Assembly (NCBI RefSeq): GCF_002904335.1
Contig: NZ_PPHF01000074.1
Coordinates: forward strand, 660,739 to 724,738
Reading direction: 5' to 3'
Length of the DNA: 64,000 nt
From: Amycolatopsis sp. CA-126428
Lineage (GTDB): Bacteria > Actinomycetota > Actinomycetes > Mycobacteriales > Pseudonocardiaceae
Positions 31,252 to 39,839 of the stretch are shown piece by piece (position 1 is the first letter of the stretch; every line of letters begins with the position of its first letter). Made by a program: the position numbers and the translations under genes. The notes beneath the pieces were generated by a model. The model was not told where the DNA came from. It saw only the letters and a program-made list of their open reading frames with translations, and made no database searches.

Positions 31252-33815
31252 ACGTCCACTTCGAACCGGGCGAACCACCGCGGACGGGCCGCCTGGTGGT
31301 CGACGGCCGTGAACTGTCCATTGCGGACGGCCTGCCGCAGCTGCTGGCCGGCGCCGACGCCTTCTGGGCGACGGCGGCGAAGGCCGCGCTGCGGCTTGTG
31401 GCCGCGGGACGGCTGCTGCCCGGCGTCACCGCGGCCGGACACGACGCCTGGCGCGTCGGGCCGCTGGAACCGGCGGAAGCCGCGTGGCTGCGGGACCTCG
31501 CCGCCGCGATGCCCCCGGACGAGCGCGCGCCGGGACCGCTGCTGCGGGCCTTCCTCGACGCCGTCGCCGACACGCTGCCCCGCACCCCCGCCGCGGCCAA
31601 AGCGGCCAAAGCGGCCGGGACGCGGTTGTTCGCCGCCGTCGCACCGCAGCGCGCGGATGCCCTGCGCGACTGGGCCGGCGAGCTGGCCGCGGGCCTGGAT
31701 TCGGGGATCCGCGTGTCGCTGCGGGTGACCGCACCCGGCGGGTTCGAGAGCGGGCGGTTCCACGCCGTGGTCCAGGTGCACAGCCTGGCCGACCCCGGGC
31801 AGGTCGCCGACGCGGCGCAGCTGTGGGAGACCGGGCGCTTCGGGCCCCGGGCCCGCATCGACGTCCTGCTGGCGTTGCGCCGCGGCGCGCAGGTGTGGCC
31901 GGCGCTGAGCCCGCTGCTGACCTCGGCGGTGCCGGCCGAGGTGGCGCTGGGCGAGGACGACGTGACCGAACTGGTCGCGGCCGCGGCACCACGGCTGGCG
32001 GCGGCGGGGATCGACGTGCACTGGCCGGCCGAGCTGGCGGGAGCGCTGACCGCGCGGGCCGTCGTCCGCGCCGGGGACACCCCGGGCGACCTGCGGTCGT
32101 TCTTCGGCGGCGGACGCGCGCTGGCGTTCGACTGGCAGCTCGCGCTGGGCGGTGAGGTGCTGACCGAGACGGAACTGGACGCGCTCGCCGAGGCGCGCCG
32201 CCCGGTGGTGCGGCTGCGCGACCGCTGGGTGCTGGTCGATCCGGCGCTCGCGGCGAAGGCGCGGGACCGGGCGCTGAAGCCGCTGACCCCGGTCGACGCG
32301 CTGGGGGCGGTGCTGTCGGGGACCACCGAGGTCGACGGCGAGGTGGTCGAGGTCGTCACCGACGGCTGGCTGGCGCGGCTGCGGGAGCGGCTGTCCGAGC
32401 CGCCGCACCCGCAGGCCCCGCCGGCCGGACTGGCCGCGACGCTGCGGGACTACCAGCTGCGGGGGCTGCAGTGGCTGGCCACCGTGACCGGGCTCGGGCT
32501 CGGCGGCTGCCTCGCCGACGACATGGGCCTGGGCAAGACGGTCACGCTGATCGCGCTGCACCTCCACCGCGCCGCCGGGGCGACCTTGGTCGTGTGCCCG
32601 GCTTCGCTGCTGGGCAACTGGGAGCGCGAGATCCGCCGGTTCGCCCCCGGCGTGCCGGTGCGCCGCTTCCACGGCAGCGCCCGTTCGCTCGAGGACGTCG
32701 AGGACACCGCCGGGTTCGTCCTCACGACCTACGGCACGCTGCGCACCGATCCCGCGCCGCCGGCCGGGGTGCGGTGGGGGCTGCTGGTGGCCGACGAGGC
32801 CCAGCACGTCAAGAACCACCGCTCGGGCACGGCGAAGGCGCTGCGGCTGGTGCCGGCGGCGGCGCGGGTGGCGCTGACCGGCACGCCGGTGGAGAACACG
32901 CTCTCGGAGCTGTGGGCGATCCTCGACTGGACCGCGCCCGGCCTGCTGGGGTCGCTGAGCGAGTTCCGGACGCGGTGGGCGAAGCCGATCGAAGCCGGGG
33001 ACTCCGCGGCGGCCGAACGGCTTTCGCGGTTGCTGCGGCCGTTCCTGCTGCGGCGTCGCAAGTCCGATCCGGGGATCGCGCCCGAGCTGCCGGCCAAGAC
33101 CGAGACGGACCGGCCGGTGGCGCTCAGCGCGGACCAGGTGGCGCTGTACGAGGCGGTGGTGCGGGAGATGATGGCCGAGATCGCCGGGAGCGACGGGATG
33201 GCCCGGCGCGGCCGGATCGTCAAGCTGCTGACCGCGCTCAAGCAGATCTGCAACCACCCGGCGCAGTACCTCAAAGAACCCGGCGGCCGTTCGGGCAAGG
33301 TGGAGCTGCTCGACGAGCTGCTGGACACGATCCTCGCCACCGGCGGCGCGGTGCTGGTGTTCACCCAGTACGTCGCCATGGCGCGGCTGCTGGAGAAGCA
33401 CCTGGCCGGCCGCGGGATCGCGACGCAGCTGCTGCACGGCGGCACCCCGGTGCCCCGGCGCGAGGAGCTGGTGGCCCGGTTCCAGGCCGGTGCGGTGCCG
33501 GTGTTCCTGCTGTCGTTGAAGGCCGCCGGGACGGGGCTGAACCTCACGCGCGCCGACCACGTCGTGCACTTCGACCGCTGGTGGAACCCGGCGGTGGAGG
33601 ACCAGGCGACCGACCGGGCGTACCGGATCGGGCAGACCCGGCCGGTCCAGGTGCACCGGCTCGTCGCCGAAGGCACGGTCGAGGACCGGATCGCGGCGAT
33701 GCTGCGGGAGAAGCGGGCGCTGGCCGAGGCGGTGCTGGCCGGCGGCGAGGCCGCGTTGACGGAACTGTCGGACACCGAGCTGGCCGAGCTCGTCGAACTG
33801 AGGAGCCGCGGATGA
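31248..33815 (+). CDS. SNF2-family DEAD/DEAH-box helicase
   Basis: An 855-residue SNF2/RapA-type ATPase. A family N-terminal domain (residues 1-390) precedes the motor: motif I LADDMGLGKTVTLIAL, motif II VADEAQHVKN (DEAQ), motif III ALTGTPVENTLSELWAILDW, and motifs V-VI in LLSLKAAGTGLNLTRADHVV and ATDRAYRIGQTRPVQVHRL. No ATG or GTG lies near the 5' end; CTG 31248 overlaps the permease TGA (CTGA) and has GGGAGG eight bases before it. GTG 31293 is the alternative. It overlaps the SWIM protein gene (ATGA) and probably works with it in remodelling or repair. Confidence 0.93.
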   Translation: MNVHFEPGEPPRTGRLVVDGRELSIADGLPQLLAGADAFWATAAKAALRLVAAGRLLPGVTAAGHDAWRVGPLEPAEAAWLRDLAAAMPPDERAPGPLLRAFLDAVADTLPRTPAAAKAAKAAGTRLFAAVAPQRADALRDWAGELAAGLDSGIRVSLRVTAPGGFESGRFHAVVQVHSLADPGQVADAAQLWETGRFGPRARIDVLLALRRGAQVWPALSPLLTSAVPAEVALGEDDVTELVAAAAPRLAAAGIDVHWPAELAGALTARAVVRAGDTPGDLRSFFGGGRALAFDWQLALGGEVLTETELDALAEARRPVVRLRDRWVLVDPALAAKARDRALKPLTPVDALGAVLSGTTEVDGEVVEVVTDGWLARLRERLSEPPHPQAPPAGLAATLRDYQLRGLQWLATVTGLGLGGCLADDMGLGKTVTLIALHLHRAAGATLVVCPASLLGNWEREIRRFAPGVPVRRFHGSARSLEDVEDTAGFVLTTYGTLRTDPAPPAGVRWGLLVADEAQHVKNHRSGTAKALRLVPAAARVALTGTPVENTLSELWAILDWTAPGLLGSLSEFRTRWAKPIEAGDSAAAERLSRLLRPFLLRRRKSDPGIAPELPAKTETDRPVALSADQVALYEAVVREMMAEIAGSDGMARRGRIVKLLTALKQICNHPAQYLKEPGGRSGKVELLDELLDTILATGGAVLVFTQYVAMARLLEKHLAGRGIATQLLHGGTPVPRREELVARFQAGAVPVFLLSLKAAGTGLNLTRADHVVHFDRWWNPAVEDQATDRAYRIGQTRPVQVHRLVAEGTVEDRIAAMLREKRALAEAVLAGGEAALTELSDTELAELVELRSRG

Positions 33816-34900
33816 CCGACGACCGGGTGCGCGGGTTTCCCGCGTTCGGGGCTGCCGGGCACCTCGCCCGCTCGTGGTGGGGCCGGGCGTGGGTGCGGGC
33901 GATGGAGGACACCGCGCTGGACCTGCGTCAGCTGAAGAAGGGCCGCAAGTACGCCGCGGCCGGCCTGGTCGGCCCGATCACGGTCAGCCCGGGCCGCATC
34001 GCGGCGGTGGTCGAGGACGCCGACGGCGGCCCGTACCGCACGCAGCTGCGGCTGGCGGAACTCTCGGAGCCGGACTGGACGCGCTTGCTCGACCGCGTCG
34101 CCTCCCGTGCGGGGCACCTGGCGGCGCTGCTGGACCGGGACCTGCCACCCGACCTGGTCGAGGCGGCCGGCGTCGACCTGCTGCCGGGGATCGGCGACCT
34201 CGACCCGGAGTGCGACTGCCCGGGCTGGGAGCTGCCGTGCCGGCACGCGGCGGCGTTGTCGTTCCAGGCGTCGTGGCTGCTCGACGCGGACCCGTTCCTG
34301 TTGTTGCTGATGCGGGGCAAGGGCGAGCGGGAGATCCGCGAGGAGCTGGAGAGCCGCACCGCACCGGTGCCGGCCGTGGAGCCGGCGGCGGACCGGGTTC
34401 CGGGGGAGCTGCCCGACCTGGCCGGGTTCCGGCCGTCGGGCGCCCCGTCGATCCCGGCGGCGCCGGGGGTGCCGGCCGAGGCGTTCGCGCTGCTGGCGGC
34501 GAACGGGGCCGGGCGGGCGCGGGCGTTGGCGGAGGGGCGGCCGTGGCCGGGGCGGCGGCAGGACGCGGTCCGCTTGGCCGCCGAGTTCCCCTCGGTGGCC
34601 GGGCGGCTGGGTGAGGGTGCGGGCTTCGCGCGGGCGGTCGCGGCGTGGCGGTACGGCGGGCCGGACGGGCTGGAGGTGCTGGAAACGCCGTGGACCCCGC
34701 CGAAAGCGGCCGTGGCGGCCGCGCGGGCGGCGCTCGCGGACGTGGCGGGGGAGCCGGTGTTCGAGCGCAACCACTGCACGGTCGGTGAGGTGCAGCTGAG
34801 GCTGGATCGCCGGGGCCGGTGGCACCCGTACCGGCGCGAAGGACGGACGTGGTGGCCCGCGGGGGTGCCGGAGAACGATCCGGGGCTGCTGGTGGGCTGA
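33812..34900 (+). CDS. SWIM zinc-finger protein
   Basis: A 362-residue protein. The N-terminal half holds YAAAGLVGPITVSPGRIAAV and then the SWIM zinc finger ECDCPGWELPCRHAAALSF (C-x-C...C-x-H) near residues 132-150. The C-terminal half is Ala/Pro-rich and then WTPPKAAVAAARAALADVAG with a well-conserved ending. SWIM proteins of this type nearly always sit next to an SNF2 helicase and are presumed to be its DNA- or protein-binding partner. It overlaps the helicase by four bases and ends the exporter-helicase operon, followed by hairpins at 35065 and 35144. Confidence 0.92.
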   Translation: MTDDRVRGFPAFGAAGHLARSWWGRAWVRAMEDTALDLRQLKKGRKYAAAGLVGPITVSPGRIAAVVEDADGGPYRTQLRLAELSEPDWTRLLDRVASRAGHLAALLDRDLPPDLVEAAGVDLLPGIGDLDPECDCPGWELPCRHAAALSFQASWLLDADPFLLLLMRGKGEREIREELESRTAPVPAVEPAADRVPGELPDLAGFRPSGAPSIPAAPGVPAEAFALLAANGAGRARALAEGRPWPGRRQDAVRLAAEFPSVAGRLGEGAGFARAVAAWRYGGPDGLEVLETPWTPPKAAVAAARAALADVAGEPVFERNHCTVGEVQLRLDRRGRWHPYRREGRTWWPAGVPENDPGLLVG

Positions 34901-35064
34901 AAACGCGGAGTTTCCGGTGTCCGGCGACCGCGCGGCCGACCCGGTTCGGCGGGGTCGCGGCTTGGCGCGCTCCGGGGCTGAAATCCGCCAACTTTCCCGG
35001 TATCCAGCGCGGGACTCGTTGTCTCCTGTGCACTGACGGCGGGTTCCGCCGGGCCACTGGGGGT
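34901..35064. other. Gap after the SWIM gene, no gene seen
   Basis: No frame here looks coding. The 283-base gap to the next gene is occupied on its right side by two hairpins. Confidence 0.6.
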
Positions 35065-35094
35065 GCGGGCGCGCGGGTTCTCTCGCGCGCCCGC
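35065..35094 (+). terminator. Hairpin terminator after the exporter-helicase operon
   Basis: GCGGGCGCGCG (35065-35075) and its perfect complement (35084-35094) around an 8-base loop, 165 bases past the SWIM stop. Confidence 0.65.
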
Positions 35095-35143
35095 CCGGCT
35101 TCTGCCGGTGACCGACGGTGTTCGAGGCAGACCCGCTGTCGAA

Positions 35144-35182
35144 GCTGGAGGGGGCTCCCGCCACCACGGGGTCCCCTCCAGC
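35144..35182. terminator. Hairpin between convergent genes
   Basis: GCTGGAGGGG (35144-35153) pairs with CCCCTCCAGC (35173-35182), with a 19-base GC-rich loop. It lies directly before the stop of the minus-strand monooxygenase and can serve both directions. Confidence 0.7.
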
Positions 35183-35183
35183 G

Positions 35184-36395
35184 TCAGGCGGCCGCCTTCG
35201 CCGGGTAGTCCTTGACCCGCATCGAATCGTGCATGCGGACGCCGCCGGTGTTGAGCTTCGCGAGCGCCCGCGTCACCCCGGCCGGCAGCGCCGAGACCAG
35301 CTGGCCGCCCCGGGCCAGCGCCCACACCCCGGCCCGTGAGGCGGGGACCAGGCTTCGGGCCGCGCCGATCGCGAAGGCGCGGCTGCGGCGCACCAGCTCG
35401 TCCATCTCCCGCTCGTAGGCGGCGAAGGCACGCTCGTGGTCGCCGTTCGCCGCGGCCAGTTCGCCGGCCAGGACGTACGCGCCGAGCACCGCGAGGCTCG
35501 TGCTGCCGCCGACGGCCGGGCCGGGGCAGTAACCGGCGTCGCCGACGAGCGTCACGCGACCGCGTGACCACGTGTCCAGCCGCAGCTGGGTGATCGAGTC
35601 GAAGTAGAACGGGCCCGGGCCGTCGAGACCGGCCAGCCAGCCGTCGACCTGCGGATGCATCCCGGAGAACGCTGCCCGGAGCAGCTGCTGCTGGCGGGAG
35701 ACGTCTCGGTGGTGGTAGTCGAGCGGCTCGTCGCGGCGGAACAGGAACACCGCGCGCGCCTCGCCCAGGTGCCGGGCGCTGTAGAGGGAGGCGGTGCGGC
35801 CGGGGCCGAGGTGGGTGATGGCCTCCCCGTCCAGGCCGAGGCTGTCCGGCAGCGACAGCACCGCGAGATAGGCGCCGATGAACGTCGTCAGCCCGGCCTC
35901 TTCCCCGAACACCAGGCGCCGGACGTTCGAGTGCAGCCCGTCGGCCCCGACGACGACGTCGAACCGGCGCGCCCGCGCGTGCTCGAAGGTGACTTCGCCG
36001 TCGGGGGAGATGCCGGTTATCGAGTCGCCGAAGAGGTACTCGACGTCTTCGCGGCCGGCGTCGTAGTAGATCTCGCTGAGGTCGTCGCGCATGACCTCGA
36101 CGTGCCGGTCGGAGGTGGCCTGGAAGACCTTCGCCAGGTCCACCCGGATGGGCCGGTGGCCGCCTTCGCGGTGCACGGTCATCCGGGTCGTGCCGGTGGC
36201 GAGGGCTTCGACGCGGGGCAGCACCCCCATCCGTTCGGTGATGTCCATGGCCGGGCGGAAGAGGTCGACGGCGTGGCCGCCGGTCTTGCGCAGGGCGGGC
36301 GCGCGCTCGACCACGGTGACGTCGAAGCCGTGGCGGGTGAGCCAGTACGCCAGGACCGGGCCGGCGATGCTGGCGCCGGAGATGAGAATCCGCAT
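35184..36395 (-). CDS. FAD-dependent monooxygenase
   Basis: A 403-residue group A flavoprotein. The N-terminus RILISGASIAGPVLAYWLTR is a GxSxxG variant of the dinucleotide loop, as in many TetX/MhpA-like enzymes. DG motif VVVGADGLHSNVRRLV; GD motif VTLVGDAGYCPGPAVGGSTSL. The substrate is unknown; the closest character is that of small-molecule hydroxylases, including some drug-modifying ones. ATG 36395 has GGAGG close upstream. It is divergent from a TetR gene with a large inverted repeat between them, so it is probably induced when that TetR binds its ligand. Confidence 0.9.
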   Translation of the reverse strand: MRILISGASIAGPVLAYWLTRHGFDVTVVERAPALRKTGGHAVDLFRPAMDITERMGVLPRVEALATGTTRMTVHREGGHRPIRVDLAKVFQATSDRHVEVMRDDLSEIYYDAGREDVEYLFGDSITGISPDGEVTFEHARARRFDVVVGADGLHSNVRRLVFGEEAGLTTFIGAYLAVLSLPDSLGLDGEAITHLGPGRTASLYSARHLGEARAVFLFRRDEPLDYHHRDVSRQQQLLRAAFSGMHPQVDGWLAGLDGPGPFYFDSITQLRLDTWSRGRVTLVGDAGYCPGPAVGGSTSLAVLGAYVLAGELAAANGDHERAFAAYEREMDELVRRSRAFAIGAARSLVPASRAGVWALARGGQLVSALPAGVTRALAKLNTGGVRMHDSMRVKDYPAKAAA

Positions 36396-36406
36396 GAGTA
36401 CCTCCC

Positions 36407-36458
36407 TGACTTAACGGTAGGTAAGTTGTACCACAGTTCCTTACCTATCGTTAAGTCA
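36407..36458. promoter_or_regulatory. Double operator between monooxygenase and TetR
   Basis: TGACTTAACGGTAGGTAAG (36407-36425) and CTTACCTATCGTTAAGTCA (36440-36458) are inverted copies with one mismatch, 14 bases apart. Each copy is itself a CTTA-N8-TAAG dyad, so one repressor dimer may sit at each promoter. Confidence 0.85.
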
Positions 36459-36472
36459 GTTATGCTGGGGCC

Positions 36473-37006
36473 GTGCCGAAGCCTTCCGACACCAAGCAGC
36501 GCATCCTCGACGTCGCCCGCGAGCTGTTCACCAGCCAAGGCGTCCAGCGCACCAGCCTGCAGGACATCGCCGACCGGCTCGGCATCACCAAACCCGCGCT
36601 CTACTACCACTTCCCGTCCCGCGAAGACCTGGTCCGCAGCATCGTCCAGCCCCTGCTCGACGACGGCGAGAAATTCCTCCTCGACCAGGAAGCCCGCGGC
36701 GACGCGCCGGTGCGCGAGCTGATCGAAGGCTTCTTCGACTTCAACTACCGCCACCGCGCCGACGTCGTCATGCTGCTGGCCGAAATGCCGACCCTGGCCG
36801 ACCTCGGGCTCATCGACCGCGTCCTGGGCTGGCGGACCCGGCTCACCGAGCTGATCTGCGGCCCGGCACCCACCCTCGAACAGCAGGCCAGAGCCATCCT
36901 GGCCCTCGGCGGCCTGCAGGACGTCTGCATGCAGTTCCCCGACGTCCCGGTCGCCGACCTCAGAGCCGCCGCGGTCGCCGGCGCGCTCGACGCCCTCGGC
37001 CGCTGA
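36473..37006 (+). CDS. TetR/AcrR family regulator
   Basis: A 177-residue regulator. HTH at about residues 24-50 (RTSLQDIADRLGITKPALYY then HFPSREDLVRSIVQ). The compact ligand domain shows a FFDFNYRHRADVVMLLAEMP helix. GTG 36473 follows TATGCT (36461-36466) by exactly six bases, so the mRNA is probably leaderless. The operator pair just upstream overlaps both its own promoter and that of the divergent FAD monooxygenase, making this a self-contained inducible pair. Confidence 0.92.
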   Translation: MPKPSDTKQRILDVARELFTSQGVQRTSLQDIADRLGITKPALYYHFPSREDLVRSIVQPLLDDGEKFLLDQEARGDAPVRELIEGFFDFNYRHRADVVMLLAEMPTLADLGLIDRVLGWRTRLTELICGPAPTLEQQARAILALGGLQDVCMQFPDVPVADLRAAAVAGALDALGR

Positions 37007-37024
37007 AGTTTTTTCGCCGGCGCG

Positions 37025-37051
37025 TGTCGAGAACGCGCCGGCAGCTCCGTC
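37025..37051 (+). promoter_or_regulatory. Weaker candidate ECF42-type promoter
   Basis: TGTCGA (37025-37030), 15 bases, TCCGTC (37046-37051), 39 bases before the PPOX-like start. It overlaps a GC-rich dyad (GCCGGCGCGT / ACGCGCCGGC), so chance resemblance is possible. Confidence 0.4.
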
Positions 37052-37089
37052 CCCGGGGCATCAAGCCACCCCCGGAGAAGGAGACCACC

Positions 37090-37584
37090 ATGCAGCCGAA
37101 CGAAGTCGCCGAGGTCCTCGACAAGCCGCTCAGCCGCGAACTGCTCGACCGCGACGTCGCCCGGCTGGCCTACGTCGCCAAGGACGGCACCCCGCGCTCG
37201 ATCCCCATCGCCTTCACCTGGAACGGCACGGAGATCGTCCTGTGCACGACGAAGAACGCCCCCAAGCTGCCGTCACTGCGCGCCAACCCCGCCGTCGCCC
37301 TGACCATCGACACCGAAGTGCACCCGCCCAAGATCCTCCTCATCCGCGGCCGCGCCGAACTCGACGTCGTCGAAGGCATCCCGGAGGAGTACCTGCAGAT
37401 GAACGGCAGCTACGAGATGACCCCCGAGCAGCGGACCGAATGGGAACGCGAGGTGCGCTCCCTCTACGACGGCATGGTCCGGATCGTCATCACCCCGACG
37501 TGGGCCAAGCTGATCGACTTCGAGACCACCCTGCCCAGCGCGGTCGAGGAACTGGCGCGGCAGCGGGCCGAGCGGGTCGGCTAG
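37090..37584 (+). CDS. Pyridoxamine 5'-phosphate oxidase-like flavin-binding protein
   Basis: A 164-residue split-barrel protein of the PPOX/F420-dependent class: RLAYVAKDGTPRSIPIAFTW, KNAPKLPSLRANPAVALTID and a C-terminal WAKLIDFETTLPSA. These proteins bind FMN or F420 and act as reductases or oxidases; the exact cofactor is not evident. GGAGAAGGAG precedes ATG 37090; the longer open frame from 37024 runs through the proposed promoter. Its 3' end overlaps the stop of the convergent acyl-CoA dehydrogenase by four bases. Confidence 0.88.
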   Translation: MQPNEVAEVLDKPLSRELLDRDVARLAYVAKDGTPRSIPIAFTWNGTEIVLCTTKNAPKLPSLRANPAVALTIDTEVHPPKILLIRGRAELDVVEGIPEEYLQMNGSYEMTPEQRTEWEREVRSLYDGMVRIVITPTWAKLIDFETTLPSAVEELARQRAERVG

Positions 37585-39203
37585 CGAACCGCGGCGCGCT
37601 CGATGATCGCTCCCGTGTCGACGCCGGCCGGGAGCGTCCCGAACGCGATGCCCCAGTCACCGCCGAACCGCGACGCGCAGAAGGCGTCCGCGACCGCCGG
37701 GTGGCCGTGGCGCACCAGCAGCGATCCCTGCAGCACCAGCGCCATCGCCTCGACCAGCCGGCGCGCCCGGTACTCGATGCCGTCCAGGTCGGTCAGCTCC
37801 TTGCGGACGCGGTCCACCGCGTCGTCCAGCCGGGCGTCACCGCCGGCGGCCTGTTCGACCTCGGCGAAGAACGCCGCGACCGACTCCGGCTGCCGGCCCA
37901 TCGCGCGCAACGCGTCCAGCGCGGCGACGTTGCCCGAGCCCTCCCAGATCGACGACAGCGGCGCCTCCCGGTAGAGCCGCGGCATCCCCGACTCCTCGAC
38001 GTACCCGTTGCCACCGAAGCACTCCAGGGCCTCGGCCGCGTGCACCGGCGCCCGCTTGCACACCCAGTACTTCGACACCGCCAGCCCCAGCCGGCGGAAC
38101 GCCTGCTCCTGCGCGTCACCACGCCGGTCGCCCGCCGCGGCCAGCCGCATCGCCACCGTCGTCGCCGCCTCGGACTCGATCACCAGGTCGGCCAGGACGT
38201 TCGCCATCAGCGGCTGGTCCACCAGCGCCTGGCCGAACGCACGCCGGTGCGTCGCGTGGTGCACCGCGCGGACCGCACCCAGCCGCATGCCCGACGCACT
38301 GCCCAGCGTGCAGTCCAGCCGGGTGTTGTTGACCATCTCGATGATCGTGCGGACCCCGCGGCCCTCCTCGCCGACCAGCCAGCCCACGGCGTGGTCGTAC
38401 TCGATCTCCGACGAGGCGTTCGACCGGTTGCCCAGCTTGTCCTTCAGCCGCTGCAGGAGGATCCGGTTGCGCGAGCCGTCCGGCAGGACGCGGGGGAGCA
38501 GGAAGCAGGAGAGCCCGCCCGGCGCCTGCGCCAGCGTCAGGAACATGTCGCACATCGGCGCCGAGGTGAACCACTTGTGCCCGACCAGGGTGTAGCTGCC
38601 GTCCCCGGCGGGGGACGCGGTCGTCGTGTTCGCCCGGACGTCCGAGCCACCCTGCTTCTCGGTCATCGACATGCCCGCGAGCAGGCCGCGCTTGGTGGCC
38701 GGGTCCCGCAGCCCGAAGTCGTACTCGGTCGCCGCCAGCAGCGGCTCGTACCGCGCCGCGAGCTCCGCGTTCGCGCGCAACGCCGGAACCGCCGCGTACG
38801 TCATCGAAATCGGGCAGCTGTGCCCGGCTTCGACCTGGCCCCAGACGTAGAACTTCGCCGCCCGCGCCGCGTGCGCGCCCTCCCGCGGGTCCCGCCACGG
38901 CGTGCCGTGCAGGCCGTGCGCCGTCGCGACCCGCATCAGGTCGTGCCAGTGCGGGTGGAACTCGACCTCGTCGATCCGGTTTCCGTACCGGTCGTGGGTG
39001 CGCAGCACCGGCTCGTTCTCGTTGACCAGCCGGCCCCACTCCTGCGCCTGCTCCGTCCCGGCCAGCCGGCCCAGCTCGTGCAGCTCCGCCGCCGCCCAGC
39101 CCGCACCGGCGCGCTCGAGCCCGGCCAGCAGGGCCGGATCGTCGGCGACGTCGTGCCCGGCCAACGGCGGGACCTGGTTGGTGACCTCATGCGTGGCGGG
39201 CAT
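37581..39203 (-). CDS. Acyl-CoA dehydrogenase, AidB-like
   Basis: A 540-residue flavoprotein of the acyl-CoA dehydrogenase superfamily. The extended N-terminus (TNQVPPLAGHDVADDPALLA, EFHPHWHDLMRVATAHGLHG) and MTEKQGGSDVRANTT are typical of the AidB branch, the DNA-alkylation response flavoprotein, and close relatives. The FAD-binding and C-terminal helical domains are complete (CFGGNGYVEESGMPRLYREA). Whether it acts on acyl-CoA or protects DNA is unclear. Its first 17 bases overlap the end of a TetR gene directly upstream, which probably regulates it. Confidence 0.9.
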   Translation of the reverse strand: MPATHEVTNQVPPLAGHDVADDPALLAGLERAGAGWAAAELHELGRLAGTEQAQEWGRLVNENEPVLRTHDRYGNRIDEVEFHPHWHDLMRVATAHGLHGTPWRDPREGAHAARAAKFYVWGQVEAGHSCPISMTYAAVPALRANAELAARYEPLLAATEYDFGLRDPATKRGLLAGMSMTEKQGGSDVRANTTTASPAGDGSYTLVGHKWFTSAPMCDMFLTLAQAPGGLSCFLLPRVLPDGSRNRILLQRLKDKLGNRSNASSEIEYDHAVGWLVGEEGRGVRTIIEMVNNTRLDCTLGSASGMRLGAVRAVHHATHRRAFGQALVDQPLMANVLADLVIESEAATTVAMRLAAAGDRRGDAQEQAFRRLGLAVSKYWVCKRAPVHAAEALECFGGNGYVEESGMPRLYREAPLSSIWEGSGNVAALDALRAMGRQPESVAAFFAEVEQAAGGDARLDDAVDRVRKELTDLDGIEYRARRLVEAMALVLQGSLLVRHGHPAVADAFCASRFGGDWGIAFGTLPAGVDTGAIIERAAVR

Positions 39204-39792
39204 CGGAACCTCCTAGAGCGCGAAGGATGAACGTGCGAAGCTCGGCGACGTCACCGGCGTTTCCGCTGGTCAACGGACCGATCAGGACTTCCGCGGCGGC
39301 CCCGACCAGCGCGGCGGCGGTGAGCCGGCCGTCCTGCGGCGGCAGCACGCCGTCCCGGACCCCGGCGGCAACGTGCTCGGCGATGACCTCGGTGTAGGCC
39401 CGCCGGAACTCCAGCCGCTCGACGTCGATCAGCGGGTCGACCGGCTCGATGAGCAGGGCATACGCCTGCTTCGGGGCCTTGAGAGCACGCTGGGCGAAGG
39501 TGTCGACGGCCGCCAGGACCCGCTCGGCCGGTGCCCCCGCCTCCGCCGACGCCGCCCGGACCGCCTCGACCTCCCGCGTCACGACCTGCCGGAACACGTG
39601 CACGACGAGGTCGGCCTTGGTGGGGAAATGCCGGTAGACACTGCCGACGGCCACCCCGGCCCGGTCGGCGACCGCGGCGACGGAGCAGCCGCTGTAGCCG
39701 TGTTCGGCCAGCTGGCGCGTCGCGGCGGCGACGATCGTCTCCCGCTGGGCGTCGAGGCGTTCCTGCACCTTCGGGGTGCGGCGGTAGGGCAC
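39187..39792 (-). CDS. TetR/AcrR family regulator
   Basis: A 201-residue regulator. HTH at about residues 35-60 (GCSVAAVADRAGVAVGSVYR then HFPTKADLVVHVFR). The C-terminal ligand domain is of the common TetR_C type. GTG 39792 begins next to an inverted repeat of TGAAGCA/TGCTTCA. It is in an operon with the AidB-like dehydrogenase, overlapping it by 17 bases, so it likely represses itself and that gene, perhaps in response to an acyl-CoA. Confidence 0.9.
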   Translation of the reverse strand: MPYRRTPKVQERLDAQRETIVAAATRQLAEHGYSGCSVAAVADRAGVAVGSVYRHFPTKADLVVHVFRQVVTREVEAVRAASAEAGAPAERVLAAVDTFAQRALKAPKQAYALLIEPVDPLIDVERLEFRRAYTEVIAEHVAAGVRDGVLPPQDGRLTAAALVGAAAEVLIGPLTSGNAGDVAELRTFILRALGGSDARHA

Positions 39793-39801
39793 GTCAAGAA
39801 G

Positions 39802-39839
39802 TGAAGCACTGATTCATTGCTTCAGTCAACGCTGCTTCA
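39802..39839 (-). promoter_or_regulatory. TGAAGCA/TGCTTCA operator cluster
   Basis: TGAAGCA (39802-39808) and TGCTTCA (39818-39824) form a perfect inverted repeat 10 bases upstream of the TetR start, with a third half-site at 39833-39839 inside the 3' end of the neighbouring XRE gene. Confidence 0.75.

Noticed and set aside
30942..33656. 904-codon open frame antisense to the SNF2 gene
   Set aside because: Arg/Gln/His/Pro-rich shadow composition with no domain; typical antisense frame in GC-rich DNA opposite a clear helicase.
37017..37044. Intrinsic terminator after the TetR gene
   Set aside because: The T-run precedes the hairpin on the plus strand rather than following it, so it does not have terminator polarity.
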